Shown: positions 12,840 through 23,948 of the stretch, one piece after another
How positions within the stretch are numbered: position 1 is the stretch's first letter
Layout of the letters: the number at the start of each line of letters is the position of its first letter
Assembly (NCBI GenBank): GCA_902729315.2
Contig: LR746270.1
Location: 317,501 to 381,500, forward strand
Direction of reading: 5' to 3'
Source: Spirodela intermedia
Taxonomy: Eukaryota; Streptophyta; Magnoliopsida; Alismatales; Araceae
Length of the DNA: 64,000 bases
Notes under the pieces: model-generated
Told to the model about the DNA's origin: nothing
Seen by the model: the letters and a program-made list of their open reading frames with translations, nothing else
Database searches by the model: none
Program-made: the position numbers and the translations under genes

Positions 12840-14006
12840 ATGGTGAGAGCTCCGTGCTGCGAGAAGATGGGGCTGAAGAAGGGGCCGTGGACGGTCGAGG
12901 AGGACCAGGTTCTCGTCTCCTACATTCACAGGCACGGCCACGGGAATTGGCGGGCTCTCCCTAAACAAGCCGGTAATCACCACCTTCTCTCTCTCTCTCC
13001 CTCTCTCTATCTCTATCTATCTTTCAGGGGGGTGGCAGCAACCATCCATCAGGGCTGTGGAGATCGGCGGCGAGATCTCTGAAATTGGATTGTTCTTGGG
13101 ATGTCTCAGGTCTGCTGAGGTGCGGGAAGAGCTGCAGGCTCCGGTGGACCAACTATCTGCGCCCGGATATCAAGAGAGGGAACTTCAGCAAGGAGGAAGA
13201 AGATGTCATCGTCCGCTTACACGAGCTCCTGGGCAACAGGTACTCCCACCGTCCGCTAATTCACAGGGAGAGAGAGAGCTTCCGTTAGCTGGACGCTATG
13301 AGCATCGATGGAGCAGACGATGCCAAATTTGGATGTTTCTCAACTTATGTAATAGAGTTGATCCACCCATCATTCAGATAGATGGGGGTAAATTAACGTT
13401 CGGACGCAGCCGGGAAGCGCCTTGAGCGTCGCTCCTTCTCCTCTGTGTACCAGGTGGTCTGCCATTGCAGCGAGGCTCCCGGGAAGGACGGACAACGAGA
13501 TCAAGAACGTTTGGCACACCCACTTGAAGAAGCGGAGGAAGGCCATTCCCGAACCGGGTTCCCAGAAGCCGACGAGAGAGGAGGCCCACTCTGAGTCCTG
13601 CGGCGGCGGCGGCGGCGCCTCCTCTGCCGCGGAGGAGGAGACGAAGCACGCGATTCTCCGAGATCTGAGGCCCGCCCCGCCGTCTCCGTGGCGGTCCTGC
13701 AGCGAGCTCTCGTCGGCGGCCACGGACTCGTCCAACGCCGCCTCAGTCAAGGATGAGGAGCACGACGGCTCGTTGGAGTTCCCGGGCATGGCGGAGTTCC
13801 TCTGGTGGGCGGCACCCATGTCCTCGGAGATTCCAGGGACGTGTGCGGATAACTTCTCGGAGTCCGGCGGCTCTTCCCTCCCCTCCTCCTCCGGCCAACG
13901 GGGAGAAGACCTGCAGGCCAGCGCGTCTTCCGGCGAGGACGATATGGATTTCTGGCTCCGGTTGCTCATGGAAGCGGGAGACTTCCCCGAGCTGCCGAGC
14001 TTATGA
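12840..14006 (+). CDS. R2R3-MYB transcription factor, subgroup 2 (MYB14/MYB15/OsMYB4-like)
   Basis: Three exons, 12,840-12,972, 13,110-13,239 and 13,454-14,006, encode 271 residues. The 133 and 130 base sizes of exons 1 and 2 and the intron positions (after KQAG and after LLGNR) are standard for R2R3-MYB genes. R2 covers about residues 14-64 ([12 protein letters not shown] to [10 protein letters not shown]) and R3 about 67-115 ([40 protein letters not shown]), with regularly spaced tryptophans. The bHLH-interaction motif is incomplete in R3 (V and A replace two key leucines). The Ser/Ala-rich, acidic C-terminus ends in a [20 protein letters not shown] segment, which matches the tail of subgroup 2 proteins such as rice MYB4. 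These are nuclear regulators of stress and phenylpropanoid genes; the role here is inferred from family. Exons are GC-rich. A CT run in intron 1 (about 12,987-13,024) is neutral-looking. Confidence 0.93.
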
Positions 14007-14930
14007 CATCGTCACCATCAGGAACAACACCCGCCGCTTCTCCTTGCCCTGGCTCGAACGGGAATTGTGGATCCTCCGTGGAAAGAAGGAGAAACCCGGA
14101 AGGAAGGGTCCCTTTCCCTGAGAGAAGCTTCAGCGTCTAGGAACTCGCCGGAACTGCCCGCCGGCGAGAATCGCCGATCTCCGGAACAGAAACCGGGGAA
14201 ATATCGGGAGGCGTCGTCGGAAAGGAAAGCTCATATTCTTACTTCCTACGGTTTCCTCCACTCATGCTTCGAACGCTATTGCCTCCCACAGTCCACAGCA
14301 CATAAGTAAAATCAATAAATTACTTTATATACGCGTAAAGTTCGCACTTTGCTGCGCGTTTAATTGCACCCCACCGAGGGCACACCTGTACGTAGCAGAG
14401 CCGCATGATCTTGGTGAGTAAAAGGAAAATCAGGGAGGGGACGAGCCCGGGTGGGCCCAGATTGACCCAAGATATCACCAGATTGATGAGGGTGAAGCGG
14501 GGATGGTAGATTCACACGCTCTAGCGGAAGATCACTCCGGCGGCGGCTCGGCCGTAGGCCTCTTTTCCAAGCTGACCCAGCTTGACCCGTTGAGTCTTCA
14601 GCTGGGTCAGAGCCTCATTTCCGAGAATTCGCCCAGACAAAACTCTCTCTCTCTCGCTCTCTCTGTCTCTGTCTCCCTGTCTGTGTCTCTGTCTGTGTCT
14701 CTGGATCTGTCTCTGTCTCTGTGTGTATATACCAGGTAAAGCAGTAGGATGAAGATTAATTCAGCCGAACTTGTCTCTCACGGCGCATTAAACAGATGGT
14801 CCTGGAGCGGGCCCATCAAGAGCGGATGCCCCGTCGATGCACAATCGTCTCTAGCATGGCCGATTGGTTTATTTTTAGGGGAAAGCCGAGTGGTAACTCC
14901 TCGGAGCCGAAAAGCCAACGGATTTATCGC
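14007..14930. other. Intergenic, with CT/TCTG microsatellite
   Basis: 3' flank of the MYB gene and of the convergent malate dehydrogenase gene. It includes a degenerate CT and TCTG microsatellite at about 14,642-14,730. No gene seen. Confidence 0.7.
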
Positions 14931-17900
14931 TCAGGCGAGGCAGGAGTACGCCAGCGCCTTCTCCTCGGCCAGCTCCTCCGCCGTGGCGTCCATCTTCTTT
15001 CTCGAGAACTCGTCGATGGGAAGCCCTGTGCCAACATCACAGACGCCGAATAAGAGAGCTGAAGCTTCCCGGGGACTCAGGTCCCAAGATCTCGGTCGAA
15101 AGTATGTCGTCCACCCATTAGCCGACTAGAACAGTAGAGTTCTAAGAGAAATGATGGACGGCACGTACCCTGTACAATGCTCCACTCGCCGTTCTTGCAG
15201 GTAACGGGGAAGGAGTAGATGAGCCCAGCAGGCACATTATACGAACCGTCGGAGTATACCCCCATGGAAACCCATGTTCCCTGAAAGAAGAAAAAGGGTA
15301 TTGGTCGCAGAGATCTCAAGATACATATAAAGCAAGGACACAGGATGGGCGCGATCAGAGTAGCAACCTCTGGAGTCCCGAGGACCCAGTCACGTATGTG
15401 ATCGCAGGCAGAGCTCGCGGCGGACAGCGCGCTGGAGAGCTTCCTCGCTTTGATGATTGCAGCCCCCCGTTGCTGAACAGTCGTGATGAAGTCCCCCTTG
15501 AGCCTGCCATAATCGGAAAGGGTTCAGGAGATGAACAAGCAGGAATCAGGAGTTGTGCAGGGAATGAAAGATGATGACACCATTCGTCGTCGGCGACGAG
15601 TTCTCTGGCGGGCTTGTCTCCGGCTGGTGTCGTGACAGTGGCATGGTTTGCATCAGGGTACTGAGATGACGAGTGATTCCCCCATATAATAACGTTTTTG
15701 ACGTCACTGACTTGGACGCTCAGTCTCTCTGAGATCTGGCCGAGGGCCCTGTTGTGATCCAGTCGGGTCAAGCAGCTTATGTTCTTCTCGGGAATGGATG
15801 GGGCGAACTCCTTCAGGATCAGGGCGTTGGTGTTCGCTGGGTTAGCCACGACGAGGACCTGGACGAAGAATAGTCGTTCATCATCATAAATAATTCCCTC
15901 TCGAGAGAGTAGCCAGGAGATGCATAGCGACGGTGATCAGAGGATTCAGTTTAGTGAATTTACGCAAGAAAATACTACCACAGTCACGCATTGCATACCT
16001 TGCAGTTTGCGGCAGCATGCTTCTCAAGAGCCGATGCTTGAGACTTGTAAATGGAGACGTTCTTAGTCATGACATCTTTCCTCTCCATCCCTTCTTTCCT
16101 GGGGAATCCGCCAACCATGACTGCGATATTGACACCGGTGCAGGCTTCAACGACATCAGTAGTGGCAACAACACCTGAAAAAGAAGAGCTGATTTTAGTT
16201 TTGACAGGCGTGATTTTGGAGCTCCGGTGAAAAGAAGCGCCGCAGCCGTAGAATACATACAACTAACATTTTCTATCTTGCAACAGGGGATAAGAACAGA
16301 CCTTTAAGTAGGGGGAACGCAGCATCAACCAGCTCCATTTTCACTCCGTTCAGAGCTTCAGCTGCAGGTGGGATATCAAGCATGTGCAAAATGACAGGCT
16401 GGTCAGGTCCCAGCATCACTCCCCTGGCGATCATAGGCACGAGAGCATATCCGATTTGCCCTGCGATGAACATAGACAAAGTCATGACCTTGAAAAGTAA
16501 CCAAGATGTTGACAAATTGAAACTTGATAAATACATAGACGTCAATCAAACTTTTACTCGAGAGCTAAAGATAATTACATAAACCTGCCCTGTTCAAAGT
16601 GACAGTATTATTCTTAGTTTTTATCCATTATACTACTGCGTTGATTTTGAAAACATATTCTTCAGACACCAAAATAACTAAACATCCGCATTATGGAAAG
16701 AAAAAAAAGAAGGAAGGTTTGCTGACTGAATACCTCGTACCAATGACCAAGGTTCAGAATCATTTGACAGAAAAAAATTACCAACATTTCAGCTTCTGTG
16801 ACCAAAAAGCGTCAAAAAAACTAAGCATTGTTGTGTGGGAATGTCGGAAGAAACCTTGTTTTGTATTAAATGAACTTTTTTTTAAGCAAGAAATAGTATT
16901 AGAAACCATGTTATCTTCCACGCACACAATACTCGAACTCCAAGACAAATGAACATCGGCGGGGTCCAGTCCCAGAAAATAATAAGCCAAGCATGAAAAG
17001 CGCTTCCGATCCAAATCCTGATTCCACGACCAAATAAGTTCATTATGCAACCCACGTGCCATTCACGACAGATGATTACCTAAATCATTCATAAATGATT
17101 TTCTTTCAGTCTATTATTCACTCTTGAAATTGGTAGAGGATTGGAAATGTTTCTGGAGCTGTGATGGTTAGGACTTTTGCCACGAATGTTAGCCAATGCC
17201 TCCAATCGGACTTGCACAAGGAGTACACACAGTTGAACAGTTCTCCAGTTGAGCAGATGAACACTTTCAAATAAGGTACAGTCTCTAAGGAAAAATCCAT
17301 CAGCCCTTAAACTGATTCGGTAAATCCACGAAGAAATGGCCATTCTTCCATAAATAATAATCAGGGATTGATCTCACGATATAAGATAGCTCAGAAGAAA
17401 AAAATGGCAGGTCAATAACCTAAAGCTGCAGACAAAGGGGGGATAACTAATATACTTCAGGATATGTCAATTCTAAGCATCAGAGGTCGATGAATCCGTT
17501 CCATTCGGCCTATTGCTGAATGCAACATAATGGGCACCGGCACCCGCACCCGCGCAATAAGACGGCGCTTCGCGGAAGTAGGAACACGCCAAACAGGGAC
17601 GACTTAACTAACAAAATTTCAAGCTTCAGGGAAAAATATGGATCTGCCCTAGTTTTACCAAACATGCACCAGGGAAACGTTCCCTCCGCCCAATTTATGC
17701 GGATAGAACAGTATCAAAAAATGACACGGTGTTTAACCATTAGATCGAGCATCATCGGTGTTCTCTAAAACCCTTCCTACTCTTCTTCCCAATCCATAAC
17801 ACGGATCACGAGGGGAACCAGTGCACCTAACTGTCCCTAAATATTCCGCGGGCTAGAATGAAAATAAAAAATATCAGTAACACGATTCCGATCGATTTCA

Positions 17901-18115
17901 GCACCAGAAGCATCTTTCAGGAAACAAGATCGGACGCCAGATCCTGGTATAGATCCCAAACATGAAGCATCTCCGTGAAGGGATTCTCGCAAATCTAAGA
18001 TACTGTGAAGATCGCAGAGAACGGAGAAACAGTTCAGAAGAGTGCGAGAAGAAGAGAGATGATCCGGCGGACCTGCGGCGCCGGTGACGAGAACTCGGAC
18101 TGGATCACGCGCCAT
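14931..18115 (-). CDS. MDH: Cytosolic NAD-dependent malate dehydrogenase
   Basis: Complete gene, seven exons (minus order): 18115-18073, 16460-16302, 16174-15999, 15858-15581, 15503-15368, 15280-15169, 15025-14931. All joins are GT-AG and in phase, and the product is 332 residues, the usual length of plant cytosolic MDH. It interconverts malate and oxaloacetate with NAD(H) in the cytosol. The nucleotide-binding loop TGAAGQIG is at residues 11-18, split by intron 1. The NAD-selecting acidic residue lies in MLDIP (D43), substrate-binding arginines in [14 protein letters not shown] and LTRLDHNRA, and the catalytic histidine in [12 protein letters not shown] (H188). There is no transit peptide and no peroxisomal or chloroplast extension, which supports the cytosolic isoform. 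Intron 1 is long (1.6 kb) and AT-rich. No defects seen. Confidence 0.97.
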
Positions 18116-18998
18116 GGCCAGTAACAAGAAGAGATCGCAGCTCAAGCTCGCGGACAATGGATGCGGGGCTGGACGACGGCGGCAGTACAAGAATCGAGAA
18201 GCCGTGGGGGTGAAGAGGGCAGTACTTATCAGACAGACAAGGGCTTGTGTTTAACTGACGTGGACGCGGGCCCAGAGGTGCGATAGGCCCAGCCACATGT
18301 CGGCAGCCTACTGGATGAACCCGATATCGTGCCTTTTTACCATTTTCCGTGAAAACGCCGTGAAAATACCCACCGAAAATGGCGGGGGGCTGACTTCTGA
18401 GATACGAGACCGAAGAAAACTACGACTTGTACGTATTTTTTTTAAAATAATTATGCCCACAGAAAATTAGATAATTCTAGAAAATCATGCTGACGCGTCC
18501 GGACAAAGGTATCGAGATCTCCCAGCTACGTGACGGCGCACACCGGGATCAAAAAGTCAACTTAGTCGCCAATATAATCCTAAAAAACATTTTTTTATGG
18601 ACAAAAGCCCGCCGCACTAATAATGCGGATTCGTTGGTCCCTTGTCCACCTGTCCGCACCCTAATTCAACGAAGCTGCTGTATGAGTCAACCAGATGGTC
18701 GGTCATTAAAATCCCGTGAGGCTCGACAGAGAAGGAAGAAGCACGAGGGGGTCCATCTTTTGTCTGGCAGTCTATCTGGAAGTCAACGTCGTCTTCAGTC
18801 AACGGAGCACGAGCATTACGCTCGAAGAGGGGGAAAAGCACGGTGGGGCCCATCCTTATTCAGCACTCTATTAGAACAGAGGCTGCACTCATACAGGCAT
18901 GAGTGCGTCTGTTTGGCCGGACCTGGCCACATTTATTCTCCAGACTTCCAAGGAAGACGGAGATGGCCGCCCAACGTAGTGGATGACAGCCTCTGGTC
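18116..18998. other. MDH upstream region and 3' flank of 11S gene A
   Basis: The part next to 18,116 is the MDH promoter/leader side. From about 18,780 to 18,998 the sequence matches, inverted, the 3' flank of 11S gene B (32,460-32,730), so the inverted duplication reaches past the stop codon. No open frame with a recognisable product. Confidence 0.6.
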
Positions 18999-20700
18999 TT
19001 AGAAGACGCGGGGGCTTCTGCGAGGAGAGAAAATCATCATCTGGTCTTCCCTTTTGCACTTGAGGTCCTGTGCCTGGCCCTCCGGGATCCTGAAGGCGTT
19101 GCTGAGCACCCCGATCGGCATCCCCTTGAGGACGGAGGTATGGCCGACGATGGGGCTCCTCATTGGGACGGGGGAGGTCTTGAAGGCCACCCACTCGATG
19201 CCGCCATCGCCGACCCTGTGCACGGAGGCGAAGTACTGAGGGATGACGAAGACGTCGCCGGTCTTCACGTTCTCGTCGAAGAGGGTCCTCCCCTCGTTGG
19301 AGACGATCTGTGTTCTTCCCTCCCCACGGGTGATGTAGACGACGGTGTGGGCGTTGATCGTCCAGTGAGGTCCGAAGAGGACGTTCTGCGAGAAATAGGA
19401 TCGATCAACTACTCACGGTGAAGAGGAGGCGGCGGAGAAGGAAGAAGAAGAAGAAGAAGAAGGAAGGAGCAGGGGCACAACGGAGAAGGACCCTGAAAAC
19501 CGTAAGATGAGATTACCGATTTCAGGTTGCCTCTCTCGGCGCTCATGCCGATGTAACGGAGAATGGGGAGCTTGTGCATGTTGACAGAGTAAAGGCGGCC
19601 CGCCTGCCTCGAGTAGACGTCGGCCTCCCTCGGGTTGTCGAGGTATTGGTGGATCCTCATGTTGCAGTATATCTCCTCCATCCCGTTAGGGTTGGGTCCG
19701 TCGCGGCTCCACCTCTCGCGCTTCTCCTCCATAGCGGTGGGCCTGATCATCCTCAACCCTCCCTTGGGGACCTTCACGATGATCCCCCTCTCGTCCTCCC
19801 TCTGCATTTTCTTTGCTAGATCCACTGGGATGCCGAAGGCGTCGGCTATCATGTTGGCGTCGAAGGCTTGGATTATGTTGGCCATGCGAGATATTTCTCG
19901 TCCTTTCTCACACTCCTCGGACCCCGATCCTCTCGGTCGCCCGCCGGCGAGGAAGAACGACTGCAGCCATGAAAGAAGACGTCCCTGGTGTCAGTTTATC
20001 GGTCACATTTATCACTCTCTTGGCTGAGAACTCGACCTTACCCTTTCAGTCTGGTCGAGCTGGTTCGCCTGATTTCGGAGGTCGGTGACGGAGAAGACGA
20101 CGAGCTCCTCGTTGCCGTCATTATAGCACCAGTGAACGGCACCGGGGGGGATGGCCACGACATCACCCTGCTGAATCCTGTGGATCTTCTGATGCTGGTC
20201 CTTCTGGCTCTCCTCTGACTCTTCCTCTCGCCTGGAGTAGGCTCCCCCCGCGGAGTGGAAGGTCTCGGGGCAACCCGGGTAGGAAATTCCCATAAGACCT
20301 TGGCCTGCCGTTACAACCATTTGCATCGGGTTTAGTTAAATGACCCGGGTCAGAAATACCACGAGCCTAGTACAGTGGATAATCCGAGGTTACCTTTCTG
20401 GATGTAGACCAGGCGAGGCGAGGGAGAGTAATTGGGCAGAGTCATCGACTCGGACTGGATGGTGGCGCGCATGGCGGATACGCCGGCGCACTGGAACTGG
20501 TCTTCGTTCTCGTCCCACAGCTCCACCACACCACCCTCGGATTTGAAACTGCAGCACGGGCGAGTGGTAGAGATGTGCTGCATGCGACACTCTCGCGCGT
20601 CACTCCTCCGCTGCTCCGAGGTACCGTATCCCGCCGCTGTGTCCGCGGCTACCAGCGCCGCGAGGAAGAGAGGTAGGAGGAATGGAGAACACCTGGCCAT
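18999..20700 (-). CDS. 11S globulin seed storage protein, gene A
   Basis: Complete gene, four exons (minus order): 20700-20394, 20304-20042, 19960-19517, 19385-18999; 466 residues. A signal peptide (hydrophobic to about residue 24) directs it to the ER and on to protein storage vacuoles. Two cupin domains follow. The legumain cleavage site separating acidic and basic chains is NPNG|MEEIYC (N282/G283). The conserved cysteines are present: C38-C71 within the acidic chain and C114 (YPGC) with C289 (EEIYC) linking the chains. Unusual: a CC pair at 49-50 replaces the usual E-P-T-R-R region, and the hypervariable segment before the cleavage site is short. The three-intron layout is ancestral for legumin genes. 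Gene B (30,758-32,459) is a near-identical inverted copy. A glutelin/legumin-type role in seed nitrogen storage is inferred from family. Confidence 0.95.
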
Positions 20701-20767
20701 GGCCCCCGAAGGCGAGAAAGAGTGGGATGCAACGGGGACGATCTCCAAAGGGAGGGAGGAGGGGGCG

Positions 20768-20818
20768 TATTTATAGCCTTCAGATGTGATGAACTGGGTG
20801 GCAAGTGGCGGCTGCATG
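20768..20818 (-). promoter_or_regulatory. TATA box and RY element of 11S gene A
   Basis: On the minus strand a TATA box (CTATAAATA, 20,776-20,768) lies about 68 bases before the ATG. An RY seed element core (CATGCAG, 20,818-20,812) lies about 40 bases further upstream. RY motifs bind B3 factors of the ABI3/FUS3 type in seed-specific promoters. The same pair occurs at matching distances before gene B. Confidence 0.75.
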
Positions 20819-21089
20819 GGTTCCGGGTCTCTACACAGTCCATGTAAGAGCGATCTCCACGAGGTCAGATGGGTGGATGAATTGCTGGCTTGGTGAAAGG
20901 ATGCCGCGACGAACAGGCTACGTATCGCCTAGATGACGCCTGTATCACAGACGCCACGATGAAGGGCCGAGTTAGGAATGGGACAAGACCTCTGCAGCTG
21001 TCTCCTTCATGTGTCCATGCTTCACCACGTCCACTTTCACTCTCAAATTCCATACATCCTGACCCCTCTGGCATCCCCTCCTTTCTCAT

Positions 21090-21600
21090 CCCAAGCAAGA
21101 TGCATTCGCTTCTCAGATGGGTCATCCCTGCTTTCGCCGCCTCCTCCGTTCTCCTTCACTGTTACTGCTCTCTGGAACACTACAGCTGATGCTAACCATC
21201 TCGACCAGAACTGAGAATTAGCAATTCGGTGTCCGGGTCCCTGTCTACGTCAGTTGAGAAAATGTGATTACGAGTTACGATATGTTCGCTTTGATGCCAC
21301 TTCGAGGAGGTCTGAGCTGGCCAGGGGCCGTTGACCCGGAGACTCATACCAAGTGAGGAGGCCTCCTCCGGTAACGTGTTTCGGGTACTCGACGTTGAGA
21401 TATTTGCGGAGGCATACGGCGCCAACAGGGAGACCGCCAGGCACCCACAAGAACAGGATGACCGGAAGGGCACATGGAGGAGCACCAAGGGGTTCGCGTG
21501 GCAGGAGAGACTGTCCAGCTCACGCGCCCGGAGATAAGCTGAGGACAGGAGGACCACCAAGGGGCTCGAGGAGACAAATCATAGCAGAGACTAGCAGAAA
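21090..21600 (+). pseudogene. 11S globulin pseudogene fragment (exon 2-3 remnant), psi-D
   Basis: The plus strand holds broken legumin motifs in correct order. A decayed cupin-1 segment is followed by VTALWNTTADANHLDQN and a stop (ends near 21,213), matching the end of exon 2 (VTDLRNQANQLDQ in gene A). At about 21,355-21,450 EEASSGNVFRVLDVEIFAEA, then YGANRETAR, resembles exon 3 of psi-C (EASSAGNVFRGLDEEVIAEA). Near 21,559 KGLEET recalls the legumin cleavage-site context NGLEET, followed by a stop. Frames change between blocks, and no exon 1 or exon 4 was found. It is a relic of the second, more typical legumin type, not of A/B. Confidence 0.75.
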
Positions 21601-23948
21601 ACAGTGCTTTGAGATAATGTAGAATAAACCTGAACATCAGCAGGCTCCGTGGCTCCGGCTATAACTTTTAGCTAATATTAAATCATAAGCAACCTGCATC
21701 ATAACTTACAACCCCTGACCAAAAATTTAAGTAAACAAACTGGTCGAATTTATAGGTATATTTAGGTTCAAATAATTATTTAATCACGTCTTAGACGGAT
21801 GATTTGCATGAGATTTTATCGCTTCTTCATGATGCAAATATGTTATTCTGAGTACTTTCTTTACTTCGGAAACTTTGATACTAAGACCTTGTTAATACTG
21901 ACATAAACGATTAATAATATAAAGTTGATGCAATTGAAAGTATACTAACATAAACGATATCTTAAAGGTGGTTATTACGTACAGGTAAAAAAACATTAAC
22001 TTAGCACGCCTACCTGATGCAATGGTGCATCATACAAAAATCTATAAACGAATTTGACAAAAGACATTATAGATAGGCAATAATCAGTGAGAAATATCAA
22101 TGTTCCGAGTTTAAAATTTAAATTTCTTTAATCCATTTCAAGAGTTCCATCGTCCATAGAAAACACGATTATATCATTGTGATTTATTTGTGCGGGGAAC
22201 ACTTTGCATTTGAACAAGGCTAGTCCTCAGAGCAAGTCTAAGATTATAATGAAATCGAAAAATAAGAATATCATCAGTAGCATAGTGAATCTGAAATTTT
22301 AAAAATAATTTAAAATTTCCCAACTGCTGGATGCTTCTGATCCATATGAATAGGAGGAAAAAAAAAAGCTTATGATGAGTTGGATTCGATCATTTCCAAG
22401 ATCTAATTCCAGTTTTTTCTTATGTAGTGGAAACGCCTCACTATCTTCAGTTTTACGCTTACGCTTAAGGGAAGAAATGTTCTTGGTGGATGCACGACCT
22501 AGTACTCCCAGAATTTGCATGCAAGTTGAGCCTTTTTGGGTACCTTACTATATACTTCATCTTGTAAAAGCCATTTAACATCAAGTTGATAAATATTTCA
22601 TATTTATCTGGCTATTAAGGATAATATTATTTTAAACGTTTCAAACCATGCAACAAGTTAAAAAGTGTTGAAGAAATATATAATCATGTTTTGACTCTGA
22701 ATACCCCTTTTGCAAAAGTAACATCTTGTTCATAAGAAAATCTCAACCTCTCATGTTAGTTTTATTTGAGGCGTATCAAACATTTTCTTTCTTTTATTTT
22801 GAAACTTTATCTCCCTTTATAATCTTGATACCGTATAAGTTCTATGTTTGTGAGAATTCATAAATTTCTCGCAGAGATTTTATGTTTGCTGATGGAATGG
22901 TGTTGACTTCAAGTTAAGCATTGTTTTACTGTCTAACAATGTACTGCTGATCTAAAAAAAAACTACATCCATTTATTTATAATTTTATTTACAGATATTA
23001 ACTTTGGGAAGAATTTGAGCCCCAAGAAATTTCACATGAAATGTAACATCTTAACAAATAAATAAATCTTTTATTTAAATATCATATAGTCTACTACCTT
23101 CATTTTCTTTCCTATACCACAAAAACTAAAACTCTCTTTTCTAATCCCACTCTTTGTTAGTGACAAGACGCTGAATTTAAATATTTTGATATTCGTTGGG
23201 TGAAAAGTTTCAAACCATGTTTGCTGTCGCTAGTTTGACTAGAGAGACGGGATGTATGAGTCAAAGTTTCAAATCCTTCAACCAAAGGCCACTTTAACGT
23301 TTCTTATACCATTTCAAACACAACCATCTCCAAATGAATTTTGCACTTCCCTTCTGCAGATCTGTTTTCACCAAATATTTGTTCAATAAGAGCTATTGAC
23401 TTTATTTTTTGAAAAAAATTTCAATCACAGCCCAAATTTTCTCAGCATGAATCTCTAACTGCAAACTTGTTTCCAAATAAACTTGACTTGCGGCCAAGAA
23501 ACAATAATGAACACATTATAGTGAAATCATCGGTAGTTAAAAGTATGCATGAACTTTGTTTCATGGATGATAGGCTCACTCTACAGCATGAATACCAATG
23601 TTGACTAAATCTGAGGCATGTTTACTTCCAAAGACTTCGCAAGTAAAACATATACCAACTGTTGTAAAATTTTATAAAGTTGGATGTAAACAACTGATCC
23701 AGTAGCTTTAGCATATCATAATGAAAATTTTATAATGTTATTTGAGTAGTGTAGTTGTCTCAATAAAGGACGGCAGTGAAGTAATAGAACATTAATTTAG
23801 AGTAAAATAGCCATGATATTAAATATACACGTAAACTCCATTGTCAAACACCGTTCCTTATTTATTTTATTCTCAGCAAGGCAACAAAGGGAGCCGACTA
23901 CGCCCTTATTGAAATAAAGTCCACTATGGTCACACATCTAAGACCGCC
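21601..23948. other. AT-rich spacer inside the 11S cluster
   Basis: About 2.3 kb of AT-rich sequence without a supported gene, RNA or clear repeat. Short open frames (e.g. 22,299-22,578) have no recognisable motifs. Confidence 0.6.

Noticed and set aside
13370-13969. Minus-strand frame of 199 codons
   Set aside because: Exact antisense of MYB exon 3, whose plus-strand frame is clearly conserved.
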